From Cryptomeria japonica (Eukaryota > Streptophyta > Pinopsida > Cupressales > Cupressaceae): a DNA stretch of 64,000 nt. The stretch is taken from the NCBI RefSeq assembly GCF_030272615.1, contig NC_081405.1, forward strand, positions 568,601,095-568,665,094, in the 5' to 3' direction. The notes beneath the pieces are model-generated. The model saw only the letters and a list, made by a program, of their open reading frames with translations. It was not told the origin of the DNA and ran no database searches. A program made the position numbers and the translations under genes. Each line of letters opens with the position of its first letter. Within the stretch, counting starts at the first letter, position 1. Positions 20,788-33,328 of this stretch are shown here, in pieces.

Positions 20788-23022
20788 AAAATGCTTGGAT
20801 CTAATATTTTTTTGAATGTTTTGTGAAGTTGAAGATTTTTTTGTGAAGAAATTGCAGATTTTTCTTCGAAGAAAAAAATAGTCATAATCAATTGAAATCG
20901 TAAAACATTTCGTGCAGAATTAAAATAAACGATTTCTAGGTATATTAGATCACGTTTTTACCTTTCCAGATCATTTTACGGTTTGTGATTTGGATAAATA
21001 TTGAGGAAGTTATGACATTTTTAATTATGCTGCTGTAAATGGTCAAAATTTTCAAAAACAAAATCATGCAACCTTCATCTAGATTAATTTAGCTTGGCAA
21101 ATTAATCATGCATTCATGCAAATTTTATCTAGATTAATCTAGGGTGGTAAATTTGATAAATTTCACATAGATTAATCTAAGAGGACAAAGAATCACAACT
21201 TTTATGGATTAATTTTGATGGTGATTCATTTTTCTTGATTCTCTAACATTATTGGTAGCTTTGTGGCCAAAAGCTTGACAAAGAATTATTTCACAAACTA
21301 CTAATGAATTGTTTGCAGGTTCGCTAGTCAAAGACCAAACATATCAAACTTCTAACTTGGTGGTTTTGCAGGTTGCCTTGGACTACAACTAAACTTTGTG
21401 TTTGAAATTAATGTTTTAGGCACCTAGTGACTTCTAAATAGGTTGGAATGAACATGTTTTTGCTTTGATTGTTGAGTGTGACATTGGAGTAGGAGAGTAT
21501 GCTCTCATCCTTCTTAGGGTGATAAGAAATCCAGATCTTCGATACCATGCTCGTGTCTTTGATTGAGTGTCACCTTTAGAGGGCCTGCCTTCCCGACCAC
21601 TTTGCTTTTGCAAGCAAGTGATAATCGTGAGAAGGGAATGACCCAAAGTGAGTACGGCTAGAATTCCTTGGCATTCTAACTCACTATAAACAAATACCAG
21701 ATGAGCGAAAGCTTTGAAGGAAGTGTTACGTGGGAATTGCAGTTACTTGGGAAGTGATGACCCTTGAACTCTTTCTCATATCAACATCTAAGTAGGGCCT
21801 CTTGGTCTAAATCATGCTTGCGCGACTACATTTGTTTGGTATCTTGATGGGCTTAATGTCTCAATCATGCTTGCATGACATCAAGGAGTAACGCTTAACA
21901 GAAATCCTTACTAAACACCTTGTTTTTAGAGGCCAAAAACCCTTCTAGTTGCTTGAGAAGGACAAATTTGGATACTTGGAAGAGATACTAAGTTCGCCAT
22001 GGGGAGATTTCCATGGGGACTGATGCTTGGCTGCCCTGAGAAGTGAGTGTCGTGGAGGGGAGCCTGTGGGGTCAAGCATCTATGTATTCTCCTTGAATCC
22101 CATAATGAGTCTACCTCTCAAGTACCTAATGTCCTTGCCTACCATAAGAAATATGGAAATGAGCATGATTGTCTTGAGTCTAAGTTGCAATATCTTGTAT
22201 TCTTTGTTTGTCAAAAGTTGAATTGTGTATCATTCCAAAAGAAAAACAAATTGATCCAACATAAGATTAAATACAAGAGACATTCATCCAACAAAGGTTC
22301 AACAAAGTTTAAAACTCATCTTCAAACATGGTTGTCAAACATTGTTCAAAATCTTGTCTCAACATTCATGTCACTTACATTTAAGTTCATCCTAGGTTGC
22401 ATTTTGCAAAAGTTCATTGTCAAGTACCAAGGTTAGGTTTCACCTAAGTCATACTCCTTTGCATATCAATAAGGGTCATTCATTTGCATGTGTCCTCTTG
22501 CATTAAAGTCATACCATTGTCATACATTCATATTTGCATACCCTAAGTCTCTTCATTAAGCTTAAGTCATTATCATATCATACTAGGGTTGCTTGCATAT
22601 TAATTGTCCCTTCGCATATAGTCTCAAAAACTAGGTTTTGTCATACTTGAATAATCCAAATCTTTGATAAACCCTAAGTCATTGTTAGGAAGTCTAGACC
22701 TTATCAAACTTTTGTCTTTTTGTCATCAATGTCATTTGGTCAAACCTAGCTTAGTATCCAAGCATATAGGGGAGACATTGTCATCTTGTCCTTTGTCACT
22801 AAAGTCCTTTTGTCCTTTGAGGTCTAGACATCATTTCAATTTCCTAAGGGTCTCTTTCTTAGATCTGCATTCCAAAAAGTTTGTCAAAATCTTGAAAAAC
22901 AACCAAAAACATAGATTGCATTCTTGTCATAGATTGCATTTTCATCTATTTAGTTTGCATTTAGTTGCATATCATACATTATCCTTGAAAAATTCCAAAA
23001 AATATTGCATTTGCATAGTGAC
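20788..23022 (+). other. Long leader of the nested element
   Basis: About 2.2 kb between primer site and first ATG of the long frame. No convincing coding frame was seen. Such long leaders are common in large non-autonomous LTR elements; nothing specific was recognised apart from 'tagattaatcta' repeats near 21060-21190. Confidence 0.5.
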
Positions 23023-25824
23023 ATGTCTATTGAAACAAGGTTCCAAGCACCAATGATGCAACAAAGTTTGACGTATCAACCGACAATGCAATCACAATTA
23101 TATCGAACCCAACAACAAGGCAATATCGATCAAACTCTTTATGATGAAACAAGTCTCCAAATACAAAAACTAGAGGAGAAACTAGCTCAAGAAAATGAGA
23201 TTTTGGAACAAAGAGTGAAAAACATTGCGAAGAATAGATCACAAATGTCCAAAATGTTTCGAAAACTTCCAGGTCAAAATCCAAATATCGAGCCAATTGA
23301 TGTAAGATCTCTTCTTGAACGATTAGACATACTAGCTCTCCTCTCCCAAATAGAGATGATGAAACAATTTCAAGAAAAGAGACAACAACATTACGTGCCT
23401 CCACAACAAGAACAAGAAGGTGTTTACTATCAATCAAATTTTCAACCATCACAACCAATTGTCCAACATATGCAACCAACACAACCAATGGTCCAATTTC
23501 AACAATATGTCCAACCAACTATACAATGTCAACAAATAGTTCAACCAATGGTGGAATATCAATGTCAACAACTCCAACCAAACATTCAAAAACAAAGGTT
23601 GCAGCGCACACCAACCCAAGTTTCAAACATGTCAAAACAATTGAACCAAGTCCAATATCAAAACATGACATCAAACCAAAAACAAGTTCAAATTCCAGAT
23701 CCAACCATGTCAAAACCTCGAAAGAAAGGTGGCTTTATTGCAATGCTCTTAAGGAAATTACCAAGTGAGTTTATTGAGGAAGATCAAGATAATACACTTA
23801 TGTCTAGCAATGCCTCATCCCCCCATAAACAAATTCACTCTCCAGTGGCATCTATCCCTACACCTCTAGAAGTTTCACAAGAACCTTCCATATTATCCTC
23901 ATCAAACAATACACCTAAGGAGGCAATTATCCAAGGGATATCCATAATTGATTGCCAAGATAATCCAATTCATGATGCACATCCTTGTCATGTTTCAGAA
24001 ATACAAGACCCAATGCCACCATGCACTTTATTGCCATTACCTATTGTAGAGGACCCCATTCGAAGTCTCTCTTCGTCATGTTCATGCATTGATTCCTTGC
24101 CAGAATCCATCACAAATGTTCAAAGTGCATTTCCTTCATGCCAAAGCATTGATACCTCACCAAAATCCCCCATGCATATCCAAAGTCCAACCTCATGTCA
24201 AGAGGATAAATTAGAGCATGAAGAAATGAGTCCTAAAGAAAATCAAGATCAAGATCTTGAAACCTTATCATCCCATCCAATTGTTGACCAGGACCCCATG
24301 TTCCCAGACACTCATGATGATTCCCCTATTCTTGTCCATCCTATCCAAAGTCCTATTGACACTCCATTCCCCGGGCAAGATCAAGATATCCTAGTTCATC
24401 CAATCCCAAACGATCCCCTTCCATTTCATGAACACAATGTCCTTTCAAATCCCATTGACATTCCACTTCTTGAGAAAGATCAAGATATCCTTTCCATCCT
24501 TTATGATGATCCCATTAAAAGTCAAGAGCAAAGAACCTTTAAAGAGGATTCCAATGATCTTCTTCCTTGTCAAGATCAAATTATTCCTTCAGATCCTCCA
24601 CAAGATCCACTTGTTCCTCCATCTCCTTGTCTTAATGCTCCATATACACTCCAAGATTGTATTTCTTGTGATGATCCCATTATTCCTCCCATTCCATCTC
24701 TTGAAGAGCCTGTCATTGAACCATGTCCACTACACAATCCTAGTCCCCCTCATGATCCTAATCCCCCTCATGATTCTAACATGTCAGTGCAAGATGTTCA
24801 TGAACCCTCAACATGCACAATGGGTTCTTCCACTTTGGTGCAATCCGGTCCACTTCAAGATCTCATTATTCCTCTCATATCATATCCACCTCATAATGGA
24901 CTCGCGTCTTCTTCCTAAAGAAAAGAGTATCCTACAAGTCAAGATATTCATAAAGGCAAAGGAGTAGACCTTCATGAGCAAGAACCTCTCCATATCAAAG
25001 AACATACTAATGGTCATGGCTACAGAGCTCACACTCAAGGCGTTGGTATCCCTTCAAAGTCAAAATCCAAATGTCCACCTTCCCCATCATCCCTTCCATC
25101 CATCTTAGGTCTTTATATCCCTTCATCCTTTATGCAACATCAGCAAAGGCACACATCTTGGAGAACCTTCCATCCATCCCACAGGCCTCCATATCATTCC
25201 CATCCACACCGACATTCATTCCCTCTTCTAAGCAATTTGAATGCCGAGCATAAACGTCATAAGTCTAGCAATCCACATGTATTCAAGGATCAACATGTCC
25301 AATCTAATAAACATGTCAAAGCAAAGAAAAATATGATCCAAAAAGAAAAAGAAATATCCAAAAGGTCACAAAGGCCCACTGAGAAAAATAAAGCAAAGTC
25401 AAAATATATATGGGTTCCTAAATCCCTTGTGCAAGCAATGCACTCCAAGGAACCACAAAAGCATGAAAAATCAAAAACCATGTGGATCCCTAAGCGGCTC
25501 CTTGAAGCACAAAAGCCTAAAGAAAAATCCAACTTGGCATCCAAAGTTGCTATTCCTCCATCCAAACCTCTCAAATTTGTTCCTCTATCACTTCCTTCTT
25601 CCATTTTGGGTCCTTATGTCCCAAAATCCATAGCCTTTCCTTCGTCAAAATCTCACAATCTGAGATCCATTTTTCCTCCATCAGTTCATCACCCCTCAAG
25701 GTGTGTGCCAATGTCAATCTTGCCAACATTTCCATCTACTCAAGCACAATTCTTCCAATACCCTATCCATTATCCAATGCATATTTTCCATCCTTCCATC
25801 CCTCTGGTCCAATCCTTTGCATAA
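23023..25824 (+). pseudogene. Long Pro/Gln/His-rich reading frame of unknown function, one in-frame stop
   Basis: From ATG 23023 the frame is open for 631 codons to TAA 24916-24918 and then stays open in the same frame to TAA 25822-25824, so the frame is 934 codons including both stops. N-terminal residues to about 110 look helical (EEKLAQENEILEQRVKN, RSLLERLDILALLSQIEMMK). A Gln/Pro-rich part follows (about 110-240), then a long acidic Pro/Asp/Ser-rich part with repeats such as QDPLVPPSP and PPHDPNPPHD. After the stop comes a Lys-rich part with a repeated unit (KYIWVPKSLVQA, KTMWIPKRLLEA). No known domain was recognised. It may be an unusual gag-like or accessory protein. The stop looks like a CAA-to-TAA change. 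Confidence 0.6.
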
Positions 25825-27900
25825 ATCCTCGCCTTAGTTTCGCCTCATTTTCCATGTCCTTATCCTACCAACGTCTTTGAGCATACTTTTAAAGGTCATG
25901 GTCCATTTATTTCAAGGCTACTATCCAAACAAAAGAGATGCTTGAGTCCTTCTTCCATCCCCTATCATGTGTCTATCTTCTATTGAAAAAGTCAAAATAC
26001 AAAAAAAAAAAAATTGAAAAAAAAAGACGAGAAAAAAAAAAGTGAAGCAAAAATAATTCGTCCACTGGTGAAAACCTGGCAAATAGGCGCTTTGGGCAAG
26101 TACCGTGATGAAAACCTGGCAAACAGGCGTCATGCGTAATCTATGAACTTCTTGCATACCACACTTGGGGGTAGGTTTCTTCCTTCGTATCCTATTGCCA
26201 TTTATTATCCTATCGAACCCCTGTCATTACCCTTCATATCCTATTGTCCCTCATGTCCATTTCCTCTTTCCACCTTTGATCTTGACAAGGCTGAGGATCA
26301 TCATGAGCATCACGCATCTTGTTTGCTTCTTTTAGTCTATCATAGCTTTTGGTCATTTTCCCATTTGCTTATTTCAACCTTTCATCCATATTCCCTGGCT
26401 TATTGCAACTTTCTGCCACTATCCCTTAGCCTACCCCGACCTTCAGTCCATGTCCCTTATCCATTCTTGGTCTTGCTTATCCTATCCATATCTTATCACT
26501 ATCCATACACTCTTTTTCATTCCTTGATCTTGATCTGACATAAGGACGTGAAATGCAAAACATATTTTTCAAAAAACTCTTGACATGTCCCTCATGCCAT
26601 GTCACCGGCTTTACATTGTCATATCCAGTCTCTTGTCCCATCACGCAGTAGCCCTTGAAAATTGCATCTGTATTGTCTCCATACTAAAAGGCCTTTGTCT
26701 TTCCTCTATCCACCATCATTTCAGCAAGCCTATTTATTCACCTGTCATATTCCTTGCCTTGCTAGACACTGGGGGCAAAATCATAAAAATTGAAAAATGT
26801 CCTTAAAAAATCTCATAAAAATTGAAAAATGTCCTGAAATAATTCAAAAAAAATTGAAAAATGTCTTGAAATAATTCAAAAAAATTGAAAAATGTCCTGA
26901 AATAATCCAAAAAAAATTGAAAATGTCCTAAAAAAATCTTTAAAAATCAAATAATGTCTTGAAAAAATCCCTAAAAAGTCAAATAAAGTCCTAAAAAAAT
27001 GAACACAAAAACATTTCAAAAACATTAAACTCCAAAAAAACAAACATTTTGCAAATAATTATTCCTTTTGTGCATTAGACAGCTCACTGAGTATACATCC
27101 AACAACTCGCAATCAAACATTGTGCTTTAATGAAATCATGCTTTAACAGATGACCTTTTTCAATCAAATCAAACATTCAAATTGATCAAAATTGTCTTAT
27201 CAATCAAATATCAACATCAAAATCATTTGTCCTTGTCTCTACTATCATGGGTCTTATATAGGGTGTGGTATACTCGAAACCAGACTATGTCCTGTCTTAG
27301 ACGGGGTACCGCATTTCCTGAAACTAGACAGCATGATCGTCCTATCAGTACTTTCAACTTTTGACAATGAAGATCAAGATGTTTGTCTGATTTGCTTGAA
27401 TTTGTGAGTCTTATCTTTTTATTGATTTATCTTTGGCTTCAATCATGTTCCTATGTCGCTTGATGATGTCACTGAGTGATTTAGAGTGACCGGGATGGTT
27501 CATGATCCCTTTCCTTTTCTTGATTGTGATTGTCGTTTGTCTGTGATGTGTCTGTCTTTTGCAAAAAGGGTTGCATTTCAGCTCTGGCCTTCAATGCCAT
27601 GATGCTATGCATCCATTTTGCTACATTAAATAAAGGTTCTCACCTACAAAGTGCATTACTGAAAGCCAGTTTTTCTTCATCTCTAACTATCCTTTGTCTA
27701 ATTTCTTCTTACTAACATTTCTTCCGTCAGTCTTGGTAGTCAATTTGATCCTATCATTTTCTATCATTCTTATCGATCAATTGGCCTCTTTTCTGCACAT
27801 TTCCGGCCAATTCCTCGAGGGGGCATGCATATGTCATTATCATTGTCTGGGGCATTTTCATTACTATTCTTTGAAACAACGCTTAAAATCGCATTGTCTC
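25825..27900 (+). other. 3' untranslated part of the nested element
   Basis: No coding frame was recognised. At 26068-26135, two copies of 'gaaaacctggcaaa' with 'aggcg' stand about 45 bp apart. A tandem-repeat block is at 26776-27010. It ends at the polypurine tract. Confidence 0.55.
26776..27010. repeat. A-rich tandem repeat block
   Basis: About six imperfect copies, 35-45 bp each, of a unit built on 'aaattgaaaaatgtcctgaa' with A-run spacers. Confidence 0.7.
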
Positions 27901-27914
27901 AAAGAGGGGCAAAA
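27901..27914 (+). promoter_or_regulatory. Polypurine tract of the nested element
   Basis: AAAGAGGGGCAAAA immediately before the 3' LTR, the expected primer for plus-strand DNA synthesis. Confidence 0.75.
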
Positions 27915-29458
27915 TGTAGACACCTAAAAATGGTCAACGCTTGCGGAGTCATGCTTTAACATTTGCGCATTGCCTCATTTTAGGTTTTTGCGTCGCATTA
28001 ACATTTCTCCTATGATTCGCACTTGATCTTTATCATTTGCGAGTATCGAGTCATTCTTCTACATTCTTCAATCATCTCGTCCTCAAATTTGGTCTTGTCG
28101 ACAACATTATCCAGTCATGATTTTGATCAATCTTATTTTGTTGCATCAAGGTGCGTGCTAATTTGTTATCATTTTGGACATCGTCAATCCTAATTAGGGT
28201 TTTGTCCTCTTATCAATCTTGTCGTCTTGCAATCCATTTTGTCATCGATTCTTGTCCTTTTGTCAATCTTGTCATTTTGCGACCGATTTGTCATCGATCG
28301 TTATCTGTCTCAATTGTGTCGATTTGGATCAATTTGCCATTGTTCCTCGTCAATTGGCGCATTTTCTCAATTAAATCGTTTATCAACATTGGTCATTTAT
28401 CAATCCAAAATCAAATCAAATCGAGTCAATTATCTTTCAAGACCTAATTCGTCTTCCAGGGTTTTTGATTTAATCATTTAACCTTGTGTGTCATTTCTTT
28501 CTCTAGGATTAAATAATTTATTTATTTATCCTAGGTCTTCGTGTCGCAATTAAATGTTTCATTTGATTGGCTAATTATTCCTCTTTTTGTGAATTAATTA
28601 ATAAATGAAAAAATTATTAATTGATTCACCTAATTTCCTAAATCTTTCATCATTATTCCTCTTTTTGTGAATTAATTAGTAAATGAAAATTATTAATTGA
28701 TTCACCTAATTTCCTAATCTTTCATCAATTTTCCCTCTTTGTGAATTATTAATAAATGAAAAATTATTGATTAATTCACTAATTTCTAATTTTCATTAAT
28801 TTCCTAATTTCTAATTTCTAATTCTTAATTTCCACCTATTTTCTAATTTCCTAATTGCAATTTTCACCTAATTAACTTGTCTCTAGTTCTCCCTATTTTT
28901 GTGCTTCGTGCGTCATACTCTTGACATAGCAAGATGTCATAAGGTTCTAGTTCTCTAAGCTTTGCATTGGCAATATGTCATAATTCATGACATAGAAGGT
29001 GTCATAACCTTCTTCTTTCCACTCAATTTTCCCATTTTGAAATCAATTGCCTCTAATATCCATTTCATGCTAATTTGATCTTTTTCTCCAATTTATCTAT
29101 AAATTGGATGAATTTCTTCACTCAAATCTCCTTGACTCCCGAATTCCTATCAGACTATCGAACTTATGCTTCTAGTACTCTTGAGCTTTTCATCAATGTC
29201 AATCTTGCTTTCAATTGTATGTGCACTTGTAGGTGAGATCCACAAATCCATTTGAAGAGGAAAGAAGAACAATGGAGCCGCATGGAAGAAGCATCCAAAT
29301 CGTCATCTGGTTTGCATGATATTTTCTTTTGAATGCTTTGTTTTTATGTCTCTATTGAGTGTGCTTAGGATTAGATCATTGCAATGTGTGATTGAGCTAA
29401 TAATGAATGATATGTCCTTTTATATATTGCTTTGATGATTCCTAATTCCGATGCTACA
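27915..29458 (+). repeat. 3' LTR of the nested element
   Basis: Follows the polypurine tract AAAGAGGGGCAAAA (27901-27914) and ends directly at the target duplication AATAT. The TATA-like motif is at 29098-29104, and the tandem repeat is at about 28577-28802. Confidence 0.93.
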
Positions 29459-32054
29459 AATATAATCAGAAAAGGAGTTGCTAAGATTGATTAGGGTGAG
29501 CAGATCAGTGATGCACTTTGTGCGTAGTTGAAGGAGGTCAAAGTCACATTGAAATTCTATATGACCTCTTACCTTGTATATGCATTTGCTTCTATGAAGC
29601 AATATCTAGGTTTATCTACCAAAGGTGACAGGAGGTTAGTACATGTTTGGGAATACTATGATCAACTCACAATCAAAAATCAAGGGAGCCATTTTAGAAT
29701 AGTCAACGATGATTTCTTTGCTATATGGAAGTGCATCTTTGATAAACGCCTGTAGAAGAAAAGATTATCAAAGGCCGCATATAGCATGGTTTCTCATTTT
29801 GGATGTGTTTTTCTTAAATTTCCAATATTCACTTACATCTGGATAGGATGTTTCTCAAGTGAACCTTTCATTTTACCAAGGTATCCTTTTGACAAGATCA
29901 TCCTCATGGAGTTATGTCGGCAACTGATTTATGTGCATGAGAAGCAATCACAAGCACATAAGACTGGATTGAAGTTCCCGGAATCTATTGGCAGGTACTT
30001 AGTTTTAACTAACCCCAAGGCTAGGAACATGGAGGAAGAGATGCAATGGAACACTATGAGAAGGTTCAAAGCACGAAATAATTTTAATTTTCATGGCATG
30101 AAGAATAAGATGAAAAGAAACTACATCCATGTTTTTAGGTTTGAGGATGTATGGGCATATTGCCAAGATGAAGAAGACATAAGAAGAATGGATTTCAGTC
30201 GTCTTACTCTAGACCAGATTGAAAATATGGATTTGGAAAAAATCCCAATGACCATGGAGGACATTGATGACATAATAGACCCAGTCTATTATGAAAAGAA
30301 GATTGCCGATTCTCCACTTCCACCAGTGCAATGGTCGAAAAAGGAGAGTAAGTATATCACTCAAAGAATCTCCCCCATTTTGGCAAATACCAATGCATGG
30401 TTGTTAAAAAAGAATCTTAGAATGAAACAACATCTTGCTAGTTACGAAAATGATGATAATAGTGATGGCCCGGTTGGTAAAATATCTATGGCTGAAACAA
30501 GAATGAAGGGAAGAGAAGATCCACAAGCACCATCCTCAGCCCCTGTAACACAATCTAAGGGGAAAGGACCCAAAATTAAGTTCACAATTAAATTGTCCAA
30601 AAAAGGTGAATTGTCTTCAGCAGCGCAGAAGATAGTCATAAAGGAACTAGAATAAAAGCCTCCTAGAGAGACTGATAAAGAAAAGGAGTCGGAAGAAGGT
30701 GAAATTCTTCATCAAGAGGAAGCACAAGATGAAGAGACAACACATCTTGGGGAAATTAATGTCCCTACCACCTCACAAGCGCCAACGCATTCAGAAGTTG
30801 TTATTCATTCTATTCAAACTGCCTCAGATCAAGAGGATGAGGGATTTGATGATGAGGAGTTAGATTTGGACATATCACAGTCAGAAACTGCTCAACAATT
30901 TTTCACATTATCCATTTTTTCCAGTTTGGATGATATTCCTTCAACCACCATTGAATCTTCAATGTTAGATTTTCTTGAAGCTATGGAGCAAGCATTTGCG
31001 GAATAGCAAATGATGAATTTACCTTCTACGACGGTCATAATAGAAATTCCACCCCTGGTAAGTACTGAAATTATTTCCACTACACCTTCCACTCTCCCCT
31101 CTATGGTTGTAACTAAAGAGGTGTCAACAGCAATAGCTGTTACTACATTAGCAGGCATATCATTGGATACTTGAGCATTGATACCAATAACAATATCTAT
31201 AAACGCTGCAAGTTCGAGTCAATTTGTTCCTGAAATACTGAGCGATACTCAGCAAGAAGCCACTACTCCACCCGCCAATCTAGAATTACCACCTTGGATG
31301 GAGGCAATGGCACCGAAGAGGAAGAAACAGGTAATTTTGCCTAATGAGTTTGATTTTGAGTAGTTGGTCCCTCCAAAGCCCAAAGGAAAAAACAATCGAA
31401 GACTGTCTCTTAGAAGGGTCTCATCTTCTAGGTTCAACAATTAGGTTATTGGTTGATTTTGAAGTAATCCAAAGTCACATGCAAAGTAACAAGACTTCAT
31501 TGTCTCAAGAAATTGAAGATATTGAGAAGAGTACAACCCTTTGGAGCAAAATAGAGGACTTCAGAATAAATGTCCTCATTGAAAATAAAGTGGTTCCCAC
31601 AAGAGAAAAATATATCCAAATCTTGTCATTATTGTCTCACAAGAAAGAGACAATAAGATTGATGTTGGATCGAGTAAGGAAGGAAGGTGATGATGAGATT
31701 GATCTCATTTCTGCCAGAATTGTTGACCTTCCTTTTTATCTATATGATGATAATCAGAATCTCGTTACTAGTGATGACGTCATGCAAGAGTTTCTTTCTC
31801 TAATGGATCACTTCACAGAACAAGATTTCTCTCTAAGTGCATTTGATAAGTTACTAGAGATTAAAGTCAGTTTTGAAGTCCTTGCATCCATGCTGAAAGA
31901 CGGAAAAAGGAAATATGTGCAGGCTGAAGATGCAATTTCCCGTGTTCATGTGATCATAGATTCTACCCCAATGCCAGACAAAGCAGAGATGGAAGCCATC
32001 CTGACTAAGTTCGAAGAACTCCACAAATCAAACAAGGAGGAGAAAGATGAATAA
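29459..32054 (+). pseudogene. LTR-encoded reading frame, C-terminal part, 5' LTR copy
   Basis: Resumes after the nested element. Sub-stretches are open at 29528-29755, 29786-30655 (289 codons, not a natural start) and 31344-32054. They encode a part with conserved Trp/Tyr/Phe, such as PFDKIILMELCRQLIYVHEK and DIDDIIDPVYYEKKIADS, then a Lys/Ser/Glu-rich linker and acidic segment, and a helical C-terminal region ending NKEEKDE before TAA 32052-32054. Several stops and small shifts separate the stretches, and about 360 bp present in the 3' LTR copy are missing near 31411. The stop is followed within about 160 bp by the TATA box, so the frame lies in U3. Confidence 0.6.
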
Positions 32055-32211
32055 AGTGTCCCCTTTTGACATTTTCTTTTCATGTAGTTGCATTGTTAGA
32101 TGTTGCAAGTTTTCTCGTAGCTGCATAATTTCTTTCTATTGTAGTTGTAGTCAAGTGAGACTATGCAGTTGAATTAGTCAATTGTGCCCACATTTTTCTC
32201 CACTCTTTTCA

Positions 32212-32219
32212 TATATAAG
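32212..32219 (+). promoter_or_regulatory. TATA box of the gypsy 5' LTR
   Basis: TATATAAG followed by GAGGACC, conserved in the 3' LTR at 56813-56820. It lies about 760 bp before the primer site, so transcription would start downstream of the LTR-encoded frame. Confidence 0.65.
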
Positions 32220-32975
32220 GAGGACCCTCATTTGTATATTTTTGTCTTGAATTACGCTAAGCAAAACTCTGGCGAATTTTTGCATTAACTAAGACTTTGA
32301 GATTTTGTTGTGAGAATTCAATCAAGTAGATAAAGAAAAGAATTTTATTTGATCTCAAACTTTGTGTTGTATCAAAGATTGTTTATATAAGTTAATGTTC
32401 CTATGTTTACTACTGATATATGTTCTTTAATTCCTTGAGGTTGGAGATATTATTATGTGGGTAAAAGAGCTCTTGAATTGTGGAAGTAGAGTTTGTGCTC
32501 CTTGCATGTTTGAGGAATTTTCTGATGTTAAGTAATTAGTAGTAGGCTTTGTATTACTATGATTACTTGTAGTTTTGAAGAGTGGGGAAGTACACTTGAA
32601 GACTTTGAGCAGCAAGTTGGATATCTTAACATTGGTGATAATTAGTTTAAGTTAAGTGTTACATTCAAGAAACACTTTGTGCCTCTTGGTTGTAAGTTTT
32701 GGTATAATTTGTTGGTTGAGTTTGTTCATTTCTTTTAGTATCAAAGGTGATAGAGAGTTGTAACAAATTGGAGGGAGAATACATAGACTCTAAAAAGAGA
32801 GAGTTATATGCCTAAAACTTACCCACAAATTTTAGTTTCTTTTCAATTAGAGGAGAAATTTCAAAGCGAACCTCCCATTAATGAGAGGAGAGATTGATTT
32901 CTCCACATAGCTGTGTGTGAATCACATATTTTTTCATTGGCATGCTAGTGAAAAAATATTCACCCAACTATTTTT

Positions 32976-32993
32976 TGGCGACTCTGTTGGGGA
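32976..32993 (+). promoter_or_regulatory. Primer-binding site, tRNA-Arg type
   Basis: TGGCGACTCTGTTGGGGA directly after the LTR. This resembles the site described for Tat/Ogre-lineage elements, where the primer is tRNA-Arg; the tRNA assignment is from memory of that lineage, not checked against a tRNA. Region 32994-33328 is the untranslated leader to gag, with no feature recognised. Confidence 0.75.
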
Positions 32994-33328
32994 ACGACGT
33001 GCAACTGATGTTCTTTTCTCTTTGGGTTGCACTGTGTTTTTCATTGTACTATCCATATTGTTGTTTTTCTAAAATATTCTAATCTGGCCGATTGAAGTTA
33101 AACTTGTGGGCAATGATATCAAGAGTTGTTGATCCTACTTTTGAGTTATTTCAACAACTTAATTTTTTCTTTGTGACACCTCCATAGACGCTTTCTCCTT
33201 TTTAGCGGACACAAAGTTTTCCTCCTTCTGCATAGTGATCTCCCATACCAAGTGAGGCATCAAGTTTGTAGGTCTTAGTTGTTCCACTTGTAAATCGTTT
33301 TGTATTACCACCTTATAATCCATTAAGG

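Larger units (their letters stand above)
19223..29458 (+). mobile_element. Young non-autonomous LTR retrotransposon nested in the gypsy 5' LTR
   Basis: Two 1544-bp LTRs (19223-20766, 27915-29458) begin TGTAGACACC and end GATGCTACA. The target duplication AATAT is at 19218-19222 and 29459-29463; the other gypsy LTR has the uninterrupted site at 53695-53699. About seven differences between the LTRs were counted by eye, so insertion was recent compared with the host element. The 7.1-kb internal region has a primer site, one long frame with a single stop, a tandem-repeat block and a polypurine tract, but no protease, RT, RNase H or integrase. It therefore depends on enzymes from elsewhere. A gypsy relationship is inferred from the PBS/PPT style only. 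Confidence 0.92.
17141..32970 (+). repeat. 5' LTR of the gypsy element, interrupted at 19223-29463
   Basis: Without the nested element and its target duplication, about 5.6 kb remain. In order: a leader of about 180 bp; the palindrome array (17315-18380), containing a 12-bp-arm hairpin at 17580-17610; a long reading frame (from 18558, resuming at 29459, to 32054); a TATA box at 32212; and a transcribed U5-like part up to about 32970. Relative to the 3' LTR it lacks about 360 bp near 31411 and one arm of a large palindrome near 18075. The exact right end is uncertain (32966-32970) because the other LTR's end is not in the window. Confidence 0.82.

Noticed and set aside
23027-23713. Long frames antisense to the 934-codon frame
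   Set aside because: Shadow of the Gln/Pro-rich coding strand; they have hydrophobic, Val-rich, low-complexity composition and no ATG context.
19459-28481. Identical 98- and 84-codon frames at 19459/28151 and 19535/28227
   Set aside because: They lie in the two LTRs of the same young element, so identity reflects LTR duplication; they overlap in different frames and show no domain.
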